From: Roseitalea sp.
GTDB lineage: Bacteria; Pseudomonadota; Alphaproteobacteria; Rhizobiales; Rhizobiaceae
Assembly (NCBI GenBank): GCA_017642895.1
Contig: JAEPON010000005.1
Location: 1-64,000, forward strand
Length of the DNA: 64,000 nucleotides
Direction of reading: 5' to 3'
Position numbers and translations under genes: made by a program
The notes under the pieces: model-generated
Databases searched by the model: none
What the model was told of the DNA's origin: nothing
What the model saw: only the letters and a program-made list of their open reading frames with translations
Part shown: positions 17,877 to 27,065 of the stretch, in pieces
How positions within the stretch are numbered: position 1 is the first letter of the stretch
Layout of the letters: every line of letters starts with the position of its first letter

Positions 17877-19304
17877 ATGATTGTTCCCGTTATTCTGGCT
17901 GGTGGTTCCGGCACACGCCTGTGGCCCGCTTCGCGCAAAAGCTACCCCAAGCAGTTCACCAATCTCGTCGGTGACCGCAGCCTGTTCCAGGACAGTGTTG
18001 CGCGGCTGTCCGGGCCGCAGTTCGCGCCGCCCATGGTCGTCACTGGCACGGATTTCCGTTTCATCGTTGCCGATCAGCTTGACCAGATCGGCATGAAGGG
18101 CGCCGACATTGTTCTGGAGCCGGCCGCCCGCAACACCGCTCCGGCCATCTTGGCCGCCGCCTTGCGCCACGAGGACACACCGGACGCCATCCTGCTGATC
18201 GCGCCGTCCGATCACCAGATCCTCGATGGTGCCGCATTCGCCGAGGCGGTCGATGCCGGAGCGAGGGCGGCCGCCGGAGGCGAGATCGTTACATTTGGCA
18301 TCACACCCTCCAGCCCGGAAACCGGATATGGCTATCTTGAGCTGAGCCAGTCGCCACATGCAGGCGAAAGCCAACCGCTCAAATCCTTTGTCGAAAAGCC
18401 CAAACGCGACGTTGCAGTCAAACTCGTTGATGGCGGACGGCATCTGTGGAACGCCGGTATCTTCATGTTCCGTGTCGATACGATCATCGAAGCTTTTGAA
18501 GCGCTTGCGCCGCAACTGGTGATGCCATGCAGGGCTGCGCTGGCGACAGGCGCAAAGGACCTCTGCTTCTTCCGCCTGGGCGCCGATGCTTACAGCCGCT
18601 GCGAGAGCATTTCCGTTGACTATGCCGTCATGGAAGCAGCCGATGCGTTGCATGTGGTGCCCGTCGATTGCGGCTGGTCGGATCTTGGCTCCTGGCGTGC
18701 AGTGCATGGCACCTCGGGCAGGGACAGCGATGGCAATGCGCTGTCGGGTCCGGCCACGCAGATCGGTTGCACCAACTCCATGCTGCGCTCCGATCGGGCA
18801 GACACGCGGATTGTCGGGCTCGGGCTTGAAAACATTGCCGCCATCGCGACCGACGATGCCATCCTTGTTGCCAACATCGATGACAGCGAGAAGGTCAAGG
18901 ATGTTGTTGCTGAACTGAAGCTGATCAAAGCGCCGCAAGCGGACGGCTTCCGCCGTTGCCAGCGGCCCTGGGGCTACTATGAGACGCTGTCACTCGGTGC
19001 CCGCTTCCAGGTCAAGCGCATCATGGTCAAGCCCGGCGGCCGGCTGAGCCTGCAAAGCCACCAGCATCGGGCCGAGCATTGGGTGATCGTGGAAGGGACC
19101 GCTACGGTCACCGTCGGCGACACGGCTTCGATGCTGTCTGAAAACCAGTCGACCTACATTCCTCTGGGTGCCGTTCACCGCCTCGAGAACCGGGGCAAGG
19201 TGCCGCTGACACTGATTGAGGTGCAGTCTGGCGTCTATCTCGGTGAAGACGACATCACCCGCTATGAGGATATCTATGCGCGTGTGCCGGTGGCAACTGC
19301 CTGA
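17877..19304 (+). CDS. algA: Bifunctional mannose-1-phosphate guanylyltransferase / mannose-6-phosphate isomerase
   Basis: 475 residues, the usual length of the fused type II enzyme. The N-terminal pyrophosphorylase domain opens with ILAGGSGTRLWPASRKSYPKQF and includes FVEKP and WNAGIFMF. The C-terminal cupin holds the isomerase metal site (QSHQHRAEHWVIVEG) and IPLGAVHRLEN. It supplies GDP-mannose from fructose-6-phosphate by way of mannose phosphates. It lies 134 bp after the Alg8-like gene, and a strong terminator follows. Confidence 0.93.
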   Translation: MIVPVILAGGSGTRLWPASRKSYPKQFTNLVGDRSLFQDSVARLSGPQFAPPMVVTGTDFRFIVADQLDQIGMKGADIVLEPAARNTAPAILAAALRHEDTPDAILLIAPSDHQILDGAAFAEAVDAGARAAAGGEIVTFGITPSSPETGYGYLELSQSPHAGESQPLKSFVEKPKRDVAVKLVDGGRHLWNAGIFMFRVDTIIEAFEALAPQLVMPCRAALATGAKDLCFFRLGADAYSRCESISVDYAVMEAADALHVVPVDCGWSDLGSWRAVHGTSGRDSDGNALSGPATQIGCTNSMLRSDRADTRIVGLGLENIAAIATDDAILVANIDDSEKVKDVVAELKLIKAPQADGFRRCQRPWGYYETLSLGARFQVKRIMVKPGGRLSLQSHQHRAEHWVIVEGTATVTVGDTASMLSENQSTYIPLGAVHRLENRGKVPLTLIEVQSGVYLGEDDITRYEDIYARVPVATA

Positions 19305-19376
19305 CGGCAATGCCGGGCGAAACGGTTCCTCTCACCAGCCCCACCAAGGTTTCGTTTCGACAATCCGCACATGCGT

Positions 19377-19415
19377 GGCCCGCGTGAAGGCAGTGCCTTC
19401 CGTGGGCCTTTTCTT
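19377..19415 (+). terminator. Rho-independent terminator after algA
   Basis: A GC-rich stem (GGCCCGCGTGAAGGCA against TGCCTTCCGTGGGCC, about 14 pairs with two bulged or mismatched bases) and a 2-nt loop are followed by TTTTCTT. It separates algA from algD, implying that algD and the RTX gene have their own promoter in the following 160 bp. Confidence 0.75.
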
Positions 19416-19572
19416 ATGGTCCGGCAATGCCTTCGCGCACAGGCCTATCCTTTCGGGCATGACGGTGAGGCTTTTGCTCTCCGCACTAGTCTTTTCGAAG
19501 AAATTATCAATGAAATGAGTGGGTTAGAACGTCCTCATATCGCGAAGAAAAGCACTTCGAAAGGACGTTACC

Positions 19573-20982
19573 ATGACCAACCTTGTTCCGTTTTCCACCG
19601 CCGATGCACGGCCCGTTTCGTTTCACACCGTCGTTGCCAAACCGGCGATTTCCGTTGTCGGGTTGGGGTATGTCGGTGCGGTTTCGACCGCCTGCCTGTC
19701 GAGCCTTGGCCACCGTGTTGTCGGTGTCGACATCGACCCGGCAAAGGTTGCCGACATCGCCGCCGGCCGGTCGCCGATCCATGAAAAGGATCTCGAGCGG
19801 CTCTTGAGCGAAGGTGTGGAAGACGGACTGGTGTCGGCAACCGACGATCTTGCTTCTGCCGTTGAAGACACCGATGTCACCTTTGTTTCGGTTGGTACGC
19901 CGACGGCCCCTGACGGGGGTTGCGACTACCGGTTCATAGAAGCAGCCGCCAACTCGATGGCTGCGGGGCTGGCGCGCAAGTCCGGGTTCCACGTCTTTGT
20001 TATGCGTTGTTCGATCCCGCCCGGCACCACGATGAAGGTGATGACGCCGATCCTCGAAGCCGTATCGGGCAAGACGCTTGGCAAGGATTTCGGTGTTGCG
20101 TTCAACCCCGAGTTTCTGCGCGAAGGCGTGGCCGTCGACGACTTCTACGCACCGCCGAAAACGGTCATCGGTTCGACCTGCGAGCGTACGGCCAACACTC
20201 TCAGCCAGATCTATGCGCCGATTGATGAGACCCCGATCCTCACATCAATCGAGACGGCCGAGATGGTCAAATATGTCGACAATGTCTGGCATGCAGCAAA
20301 GGTCTGCTTTGCCAATGAGGTAGGCCGTCTGGCCAAGTCGCAGGGCGTCGACAGCCACGAGGTAATGGATGTTTTCTGCCAGGATCAGAAGCTGAACCTT
20401 TCGCCCTACTATCTGAAGCCCGGCTTTGCCTATGGCGGCTCCTGCCTGCCAAAAGAGGTGCGCGCCGTCGCCCACATCGCCAAGTCGGCCGGTGTTTCGG
20501 TGCCGATGATCGAGAACCTTGGCACATCCAACCAGGCCCAGATCGAAGAGGCGATCCGCATGGTGCGCGCCACCGGCGCCAAGCGCGTGGGTGTCCTCGG
20601 CATTGCATTCAAACCCGGCACCGACGATTTGCGTGAAAGCCCGATCCTCGAAGTGATCGCTGCCCTGCGTGCGGAAGGGGTCGAGATCATCGCTCATGAC
20701 CCCGCCATCACCGCCAAGACCGACATTGAAGGCCAGCTTGGCTACGTGAAGCATGGCAGCCCCGGATTGGCTGCACTGGCCGAAGATCTGCGTGGCTTCC
20801 TTGCCGAAGAGGCGGCCGACGTGGCCGAACAGGCCGACGCCATCATCGTAACACAGCGCGACCCGCTCTACGCGACCCTGACACGGCGGGCCATGGAGCA
20901 GTCGAAGACACCTGTCATCGACGTGGTTCGCGCTTTTGAAGAACTCCCGACCTCTGCGGAGTATTGCGGCATCGGCTGGTAG
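19573..20982 (+). CDS. algD: GDP-mannose 6-dehydrogenase
   Basis: 469 residues, about 30 longer than Pseudomonas AlgD (436), with extra sequence at the N-terminus and around residue 400. The NAD fold reads VVGLGYVGAVSTACLSSLGH from about residue 27, and the catalytic cysteine is in AYGGSCLPKEVRA, the version specific to GDP-mannose dehydrogenases. GIAFKPGTDDLRESP marks the C-terminal domain. It oxidises GDP-mannose to GDP-mannuronate with two NAD+. AAAGGA precedes the ATG. The RTX gene follows after 48 bp and is probably co-transcribed. Confidence 0.93.
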   Translation: MTNLVPFSTADARPVSFHTVVAKPAISVVGLGYVGAVSTACLSSLGHRVVGVDIDPAKVADIAAGRSPIHEKDLERLLSEGVEDGLVSATDDLASAVEDTDVTFVSVGTPTAPDGGCDYRFIEAAANSMAAGLARKSGFHVFVMRCSIPPGTTMKVMTPILEAVSGKTLGKDFGVAFNPEFLREGVAVDDFYAPPKTVIGSTCERTANTLSQIYAPIDETPILTSIETAEMVKYVDNVWHAAKVCFANEVGRLAKSQGVDSHEVMDVFCQDQKLNLSPYYLKPGFAYGGSCLPKEVRAVAHIAKSAGVSVPMIENLGTSNQAQIEEAIRMVRATGAKRVGVLGIAFKPGTDDLRESPILEVIAALRAEGVEIIAHDPAITAKTDIEGQLGYVKHGSPGLAALAEDLRGFLAEEAADVAEQADAIIVTQRDPLYATLTRRAMEQSKTPVIDVVRAFEELPTSAEYCGIGW

Positions 20983-21030
20983 CCCTTGCCACATTTTCTC
21001 ATAACCAACTGAAAAATATGGAGTATCAAT

Positions 21031-23622
21031 ATGTTGAAGCCCGATGAGAAAACACCTGTGCTGGGCACCGCCCAGCACGACGCCATCGCGGGAGCCGAAT
21101 CCGCGGATCTGATCATCGGCCTTGCCGGTGATGACACGATCGACGGCAAGGCCAGCAGCGACACCATCTATGGTGACTTCGTTGCAGAGAACCTGCTCAA
21201 AGACACCGATGGTGCGACCAGCTTCGACCAGTATGGCGCAAGCGGCAACTGGACTGTCAGCGAAGATGCGGCTGGCAACGGCCAGATGACCCAGACCGTC
21301 ACCACTTTGAAGGGCGCGCAATATGAGGTGTCGTTCGAGGTCGCTGCCAACTATGCGTCCGGCAATGTTTCCGGCATGGTCGAAGTGCTTTGGAACGACG
21401 CCGTCATTGGCACGATCAACACCGACAGCGCTGTCTTCTCGGATGCTGTCCTTGGCTTTCAGGGTACCGGCGAGCCGGGCGAGCTGACATTCCGTGCCTT
21501 GCCCGGCAACAGCGGTTCCGGCCCCGAGATCAACACCGACGGACCGGTCTTCTGGTATGAAAAGCAGGTCGAGCTTGGCGGCGAGCAGGTGACGGTGAAA
21601 GCCTTTGCCGAGGGCCAGGCCAACATCTATCAGGTGATGGACGGTCAGTTGAACGTTTTCGACCCTGAAACGGAGACCTACACGCCCGCGGGTGCCAAGG
21701 CGACCGTTGTCGTCAATGCCATCGGTTTCAACCAGCAGGACGACCTGATTTACGGCATTGCGGTCAGAGATGGCGTTGATGCGCGCGGCGAGGCGGTGTC
21801 AAAAGCCGATCTCGTCATGTACGACGCTGAGGGCAATGCCTATCGCGTCGGCGAAACGCCTTACCGCTCCTGGACCGGTGACTTTGATGACCAGGGCAAT
21901 CTGTGGAATTTTGAAGCAGATTTCGACCGTGTGACCATGGTCGATGTCGACCAGCGCGATGCCGATGGCAATCCAGTTGCAACGACCTTCAAGTTCCCCA
22001 CCGACATGATCGGCGACAAGGTCTGGGACGTGGCTTTCGATGCAGCCAGCCAGAGCTTCTACGGACTGGTCAAACCAAGGTCCGAGGGCGGTGAAGCCAA
22101 GCTGATGCAGATTGATGTCTCCGCAGTCGCAAGCGGCGGCGAACCGCAATTCTCAACCTGGGCTGTGACCGGGACAGAGATTGACGGGGTCATGGCCGAT
22201 GGCGTTCCAGCCATCACCTTCGGTGCATTCGTCATTGACGGCGACGGCAACTTCTATGCCGGCGGCAATGGTGGCGACCACGACATGAACGACGCCACAG
22301 GCACCTCAGGCGGGATCTATCGCGTTGAACTGAACGATGACGGCGCAGCCCGGCTTGTGCTCGTGTCCGATGCACCCAAGGCCTACAGCAATGACGGTGC
22401 CGTCGATCCGCGTGCGATGGACCCGTTCACCGAGTTTGATCCGTCCGCCATGGTGCTCATCCGCGGGCCGGAACTGCACGAGGCCGAAGACGCCGCCCAG
22501 AGCTACGATGATGTCGTCGATGCCGGCGCCGGGACCGACGAAATCCACGGCGGTTATGGCACGGACCTGCTGGTCGGTGCGTCACTGGGCGACACGATCA
22601 ATGGCGATGACGGTGCCGATGCCCTATACGGAGGTGCCGGTCCGGACAAGAAGTCGGCGATCCAGTCATTTTATGACGATGATGGCTTGCGCTTCGACCA
22701 GTTCGGCAATCTCCTGCCGGAGGATGATGACTCTCTCTTTGGCGGCGAAGGCGATGATCTGCTCGATGGTTCAGCCGGGCACGATACATTGGCCGGTGGC
22801 GCCGGAAACGACACGCTCTCCGGTGGTTCCGGTCTGGACACTCTGCTCGGCGGTATCGGTAACGATATGCTGTCGGGTGGACGCGAAAACGACGCACTCT
22901 ACGGAGAAGCCGGCGATGACAGTCTCAACGGCGGTTCGGGCGACGACATGCTCGATGGCGGCATCGGTGCTGACCAACTGGCCGGCAGCTCTGGCGATGA
23001 CACCTTGCGTGGTGGGGCCGGTGACGATGGCCTTGAAGGCGGTTCCGGTGCCGACACGCTTGAAGGTGGCATCGGTCACGACAAGCTGAAGGGCGGATCG
23101 GGCAACGATCTGCTCGATGGTGGCGCTGGCGAAGACAGGCTCGATGGTGGCAAGGGCGATGACCGCCTGAGCGGCGGCGAAGGTGCCGACTACATCAAGG
23201 GCGGGTCCGGTGCCGACGAACTCCGGGGTGGAGACGGCAAGGACTATCTGAATGGTGGTTCCGGCGACGATGTGCTCGATGGCGGAGAAGGTGCGGACCG
23301 CATCTATCTCGGTGCCGGTGAGGATGTCGCTTCGGGCGGTGCCGGTTCGGACCGCTTCATCTTCCGTGCAGAGGATCTTGATGGATCACTCGACACCATC
23401 TCGGACTTCATCTGCACGGGACCGGACGCGGACATCCTCGATTTGCGCGGCCTCGATCTTCTGAAGGACGGGACCGAAGATGGCGATGAATGGATTACCC
23501 GCAGCGTTCAACAGAAAGATGACGGCAGCCTGCTTGTCGATCTGGGCGGTGCGTCTGTTTATCTGCAAGCGCAGTACGGGTTCGACATGCTCGACGGCTT
23601 TGCCGACAGTGTTCTGCTCTGA
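21031..23622 (+). CDS. Large secreted RTX calcium-binding protein
   Basis: 863 residues with no Sec signal. A short RTX-like block (residues about 10-50, GLAGDDTIDG) is followed by a beta-rich domain that may be carbohydrate-binding (GASGNWTVSEDAAGNG region, 65-165). A middle domain resembling a beta-propeller comes next (YGIAVRDG, SWTGDFDDQGNLW, VWDVAFDAASQSFYGLV; 200-480). About 22 tandem GGxGxDxLx nonapeptides span residues 570-772. A C-terminal tail has FRAEDLDGSLDTISDF and ends DGFADSVLL, as expected of a type I secretion signal. No epimerase, lyase or protease motif was recognised. The type I exporter genes at 28.5-31.7 kb are the likely route. It may bind or organise the exported polysaccharide. 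Confidence 0.85.
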   Translation: MLKPDEKTPVLGTAQHDAIAGAESADLIIGLAGDDTIDGKASSDTIYGDFVAENLLKDTDGATSFDQYGASGNWTVSEDAAGNGQMTQTVTTLKGAQYEVSFEVAANYASGNVSGMVEVLWNDAVIGTINTDSAVFSDAVLGFQGTGEPGELTFRALPGNSGSGPEINTDGPVFWYEKQVELGGEQVTVKAFAEGQANIYQVMDGQLNVFDPETETYTPAGAKATVVVNAIGFNQQDDLIYGIAVRDGVDARGEAVSKADLVMYDAEGNAYRVGETPYRSWTGDFDDQGNLWNFEADFDRVTMVDVDQRDADGNPVATTFKFPTDMIGDKVWDVAFDAASQSFYGLVKPRSEGGEAKLMQIDVSAVASGGEPQFSTWAVTGTEIDGVMADGVPAITFGAFVIDGDGNFYAGGNGGDHDMNDATGTSGGIYRVELNDDGAARLVLVSDAPKAYSNDGAVDPRAMDPFTEFDPSAMVLIRGPELHEAEDAAQSYDDVVDAGAGTDEIHGGYGTDLLVGASLGDTINGDDGADALYGGAGPDKKSAIQSFYDDDGLRFDQFGNLLPEDDDSLFGGEGDDLLDGSAGHDTLAGGAGNDTLSGGSGLDTLLGGIGNDMLSGGRENDALYGEAGDDSLNGGSGDDMLDGGIGADQLAGSSGDDTLRGGAGDDGLEGGSGADTLEGGIGHDKLKGGSGNDLLDGGAGEDRLDGGKGDDRLSGGEGADYIKGGSGADELRGGDGKDYLNGGSGDDVLDGGEGADRIYLGAGEDVASGGAGSDRFIFRAEDLDGSLDTISDFICTGPDADILDLRGLDLLKDGTEDGDEWITRSVQQKDDGSLLVDLGGASVYLQAQYGFDMLDGFADSVLL

Positions 23623-23660
23623 CAGCAGCCGATTGAAGCAGGTGTCCGCCTGAAACCAGG

Positions 23661-23690
23661 GGCCGGGGTCAAACGATCCCGGCCTCTTTT
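23661..23690 (+). terminator. Rho-independent terminator after the RTX gene
   Basis: A 10-bp stem (GGCCGGGGTC against GATCCCGGCC, one G-T pair) with an AAAC loop is followed by TCTTTT. It overlaps the last codons and stop of the convergent response-regulator gene, whose stop lies at 23669. Confidence 0.75.
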
Positions 23691-24283
23691 GCAATCATGG
23701 CCGCATGGGTGCGGTTCTTTGCTTCCAGCTTGCGGCTGAGCGTTTTCACATGCAGCTTGATGGTCACTTCCTGAAGGTCGAGCTCGCGGGCAATCTCCTT
23801 GTTGGAAAGTCCCCGGCAGAGACCGCCCAAGACCTGCAACTCCCGTTCGGAGAGCAGTTTTGCCAATGGCGCGTTTGACGTCTCGTCCTCCGCATTGATG
23901 AAATCGAGCGGGATGTAGGTCTCGCCCATCGCCATGAACCGCACGGCGTTGACGAGCGATTTGGCAGCCATGGTCTTTGGAAGAAAACCGATGGCGCCTG
24001 CATCAATCGCTTCCTGGGCGACGGACTTGGTCGCCGTGCCGGACATGATGGCGACCGGTTTTCCGAAAGAGGTTTCCAGTGCCCGTGCCAAGCCGTCGAG
24101 CCCGTTCATGCCAGGCATTGAATAGTCGAGCAGGACAAGGTCGTAGACGATGTCATTGGCCATTTTCTCGCAAGCTGCATCAAGGGAACCGCAGGTTTCC
24201 ACCTCGAACTCACCCTGCGCGGTCAAAAAGGCGCTGAGTGTCTCAAGCACCAGATCATGATCATCGGCCAGCAGCAGTCGCAT
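23669..24283 (-). CDS. NarL/FixJ-type response regulator
   Basis: 204 residues. The receiver domain has the acidic pair DDHD at residues 7-10, phospho-acceptor Asp53 in VLLDYSMPGMNG, Ser in IMSGTA and Lys in FLPKTMA. The C-terminal LuxR-type helix-turn-helix reads LSERELQVLGGLCRGLSNKEI. Tandem ATGs occur, and AAGGA best fits the second (24283). It overlaps the end of the hybrid kinase gene by 23 nt, so it is almost certainly its partner or part of the same phosphorelay. Targets are unknown, and the neighbouring polysaccharide, RTX and secretion genes are the obvious candidates. Confidence 0.92.
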   Translation of the reverse strand: MRLLLADDHDLVLETLSAFLTAQGEFEVETCGSLDAACEKMANDIVYDLVLLDYSMPGMNGLDGLARALETSFGKPVAIMSGTATKSVAQEAIDAGAIGFLPKTMAAKSLVNAVRFMAMGETYIPLDFINAEDETSNAPLAKLLSERELQVLGGLCRGLSNKEIARELDLQEVTIKLHVKTLSRKLEAKNRTHAAMIAKEAGIV

Positions 24284-27047
24284 CATCTGATCCTTCTTCC
24301 GCGGGCGCCTGTGCCTTTGCCAGCGTCCCGCACAACTGGTCCAGATCCACCGGTTTTGACAGGATACCGGTCACCTGGCCATTCACCAGACGCGGGTCGG
24401 TCAGCCGGCGGGCCAGCGCCGTGACGACAATGATTGGCAGATCGGGCGCCACATCTCGCGCCCGGGCCACCAATTCGCCGCCGTTCATAGCAGGCATGTC
24501 GTAATCAGTGATTAACGCGGACCAGCCCTCCGGATCTTCGCTGATTGCCGTCAGGGCATCACGTGGATCCTCACACGTTGCGACCTCGGCGCCATTGGCT
24601 TCGAGATATCTGGAAATGACATGGGCGACATCGGGATCATCGTCGACGACGATGACTGTCATGCCCGAGAGATCAAAAAGTTCAGGATGCGCCATGTCTG
24701 CCGTGTCACGGCGCAGAGAGGCGAGCGGCCAGTAGACCGAAACCGTCGTGCCAAGGCCGGGCGTTGAAGTGACATCGATCGCCCCGCCGACCGACTGGAC
24801 CTGCATGGCGACAATGGCAAGGCCCAGACCGGTGCCCATGCGGCCCTTGGTGGTAAAGTAGGGCTGGAAGATGCTGGCCGCTGTTTCAGCGTCCATGCCT
24901 GCGCCGGTATCACGCACGGCAAGGCACGCATAGCGGCCATCGACGTCGATCTGGCCCACCGTTACCGGAGGCAGATCAATGCCTTTGACGTGTGAGGCGT
25001 GGAGTTCGATCTGTCCGGCCTCAGCACCGATTGCATCGCGCCCGTTCATGCACAGATTGATCAGAACCTGGCTCAAGGCAGCAGGCGTGCCGCGCAGGGC
25101 CACACCTGACCGGGCCGCAAAGACATCAAAGGTGATGCCGCGGGGCAGGCTCGGCCGAACCAGTTCTGTAAGGTCGGCCAGAACGGAAGAGAGATCGAAC
25201 ACGCCTCCAGCTTCGGAACCAGCCCCGATATCGAGGAGCCGGTTGACGAGCTTGGCCGATTGCGCACCAGCGGCCGTGATCCGTTCCAGATGCGGCCGGA
25301 CTGTATCAGGCAGGTCTTCGGACATGCCGATCAGCGCGGCAGAGCCGTTGATTGCAGATAGCAGATTGTTGAAATCATGCGCGACGCCGGCCGTGAGTTG
25401 AGCGATTGCCTCCTGCCGCTGCAACCGGATCAGGTCCTGCATCAGTTCTTCTTCGCGCGCCTCGGTTTCCAGACTGTCGGAGATGTCGCGGACAACGATG
25501 ACGGAACCGCCATTTTCAAGCGGCGAACCGGTGATTTCGTGGGTTAGGGATTGGCTTTCGTCGTTGCGGGTCAGAGTTGTCTCGAACGGCTGACCCGCAG
25601 TCACCGCAACCGAGTCTGCATATTGGCGAAACCATCGGCGGCCCAGACCGTCTGTGGCCGAGTTGAAACCCAAAAGCGCCGCAGCGGCCGAATTGAGATA
25701 GGTGAGACGTCCGGCATCATCGGTGACTGCGATACCATCGGTGGCCGCTTCAATAGCGGCCAGGCGTTGCGCCAACAATTGCTGAGCGGATTTCATCGCC
25801 GTTACGTCGGTCGCTGAAACGACGACGCCGCCATCATCCAGCAGCGCTGCCCTAAGCAGAACGTTGCGGCCGTTTGGCAGATTGACTTCCTGGGCATCCG
25901 GCAACTCTGCAAGCCTGACAAAGTCGGCTTCTTTCAGAAGACGGGTCGTCCGGCCGGGTAGACTCTTTGCACCTTCCAGATAGTCGGCCCAATTGTCTTT
26001 GAAGTCCGATCCGATTGCCCATCGATGCTTCGGCGCGGGAAACAGGTCGTTCACAGCGCCATTGGTGAAAGAGACCCGACCGTCCGCTTCCATGACCAGA
26101 AACGCATCTTCGGTTGCCGCCAGAGCGCGTTCCATCCTGGCCCGTGCCCGGTCGCGCTCCTGGGCCACCTCCACACGCTCTGTCACATCGGACTGGGTGG
26201 CAACAAGGTTGCTGATCTTGCCTGCGCTGTTGCGCACGGGGAACAATGTTAGCTCGTTCCAAAACAGTTCGCCCGACTTGCGGCGGTTGCGCAGAAGAAA
26301 CCTGCCACTGGTTCGCCGTTTGACGGCGTCGCGCAGCCGTGTTCGTTCCGGGGAATCCTCGGGCTCGGCAGTCAGGAACCGGCAGTTTTGTCCCATTACT
26401 TCGGCTGCATGATAGCCCGACAGTCTCTCAAATGCCGCGTTGACATAGATGAGCGGCCTGTCGTCAGCTACAGCATCGGAAATGGCAAAACCTGATGAAG
26501 AACCGGCAATCGTTGCAGCGAGCAGATTGTTCTCCGCTGCGATCTTGCTGTTCTGGACCGCCTGCGCGGCAAGTCCGGCCAGCCGTGTCAAAAGGTTGAG
26601 ACTGTCTTTGCTGAAGGCTGCCGGCTTCTCGCGCAAACACAAAAGCGCCGTATCGTCCTGGGCGGGCGCGACCAACAGCCCGGCATAGCCGTCGAAGTCC
26701 AGACGGCCTTCCCATGCCCCCATCACGCTGAGGTCCGTCACATTGCGTGGCCGTGCAAAGAGATTGATCGGCGCGCAGAGTTCGGTGTCGATCAGCTCGG
26801 GCAGGTTGCTCGCCAGAACGGATGTCTTTTCGTCTGCCTCGGCATGCACAACCATGGAAACAGCAGCGTCGATCTTTTGCTGCAGCGAGACAAATATCGA
26901 TGCCAGCGCGGCACCGGCGCTCGGCGCCGTCGAATAGGCCTCCAGACACTCCAGAAGTGTCCGTGTCTCCGCCAGCGTTCGGGCTTCCCTGTCGCTGAGG
27001 AGCTGCAGTTCGAGCAGCGCCTCGCGCAACCGCTCGTCTTGTTTCAT
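24261..27047 (-). CDS. LOV-domain hybrid sensor histidine kinase
   Basis: 928 residues without membrane segments. A helical/GAF-like region (1-170) is followed by a LOV-type PAS domain at about 178-290, with flavin-adduct Cys222 in GQNCRFL and the flavin-binding Asn/Phe segment RNRRKSGELFWNELTL. Two more PAS domains follow (about 300-530). The HisKA box has His557 (GVAHDFNNLLSAI), the ATPase has DTGAGMD and GRMGTGLGLAI, and the C-terminal receiver has Asp848 in ITDYDMP. Canonical LOV proteins read GxNCRFLQ. Here the final Gln position of that motif is Thr. It is predicted to be a soluble blue-light receptor kinase. The FIST gene ends 18 nt upstream and the response regulator overlaps its end. 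Confidence 0.9.
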   Translation of the reverse strand: MKQDERLREALLELQLLSDREARTLAETRTLLECLEAYSTAPSAGAALASIFVSLQQKIDAAVSMVVHAEADEKTSVLASNLPELIDTELCAPINLFARPRNVTDLSVMGAWEGRLDFDGYAGLLVAPAQDDTALLCLREKPAAFSKDSLNLLTRLAGLAAQAVQNSKIAAENNLLAATIAGSSSGFAISDAVADDRPLIYVNAAFERLSGYHAAEVMGQNCRFLTAEPEDSPERTRLRDAVKRRTSGRFLLRNRRKSGELFWNELTLFPVRNSAGKISNLVATQSDVTERVEVAQERDRARARMERALAATEDAFLVMEADGRVSFTNGAVNDLFPAPKHRWAIGSDFKDNWADYLEGAKSLPGRTTRLLKEADFVRLAELPDAQEVNLPNGRNVLLRAALLDDGGVVVSATDVTAMKSAQQLLAQRLAAIEAATDGIAVTDDAGRLTYLNSAAAALLGFNSATDGLGRRWFRQYADSVAVTAGQPFETTLTRNDESQSLTHEITGSPLENGGSVIVVRDISDSLETEAREEELMQDLIRLQRQEAIAQLTAGVAHDFNNLLSAINGSAALIGMSEDLPDTVRPHLERITAAGAQSAKLVNRLLDIGAGSEAGGVFDLSSVLADLTELVRPSLPRGITFDVFAARSGVALRGTPAALSQVLINLCMNGRDAIGAEAGQIELHASHVKGIDLPPVTVGQIDVDGRYACLAVRDTGAGMDAETAASIFQPYFTTKGRMGTGLGLAIVAMQVQSVGGAIDVTSTPGLGTTVSVYWPLASLRRDTADMAHPELFDLSGMTVIVVDDDPDVAHVISRYLEANGAEVATCEDPRDALTAISEDPEGWSALITDYDMPAMNGGELVARARDVAPDLPIIVVTALARRLTDPRLVNGQVTGILSKPVDLDQLCGTLAKAQAPAEEGSDDATAAGR

Positions 27048-27065
27048 GAGTCGGCCCTGGTTGCT

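Noticed and set aside
22740..23350. Short tandem DNA repeats resembling a repeat array
   Set aside because: They are the 27-bp periodicity of codons for RTX nonapeptides, not CRISPR repeats with spacers.
21031..23622. RTX protein as a mannuronan C5-epimerase of the AlgE type
   Set aside because: Nonapeptide repeats and alginate context are suggestive, but no parallel beta-helix epimerase module or its catalytic motifs can be seen in residues 1-560.
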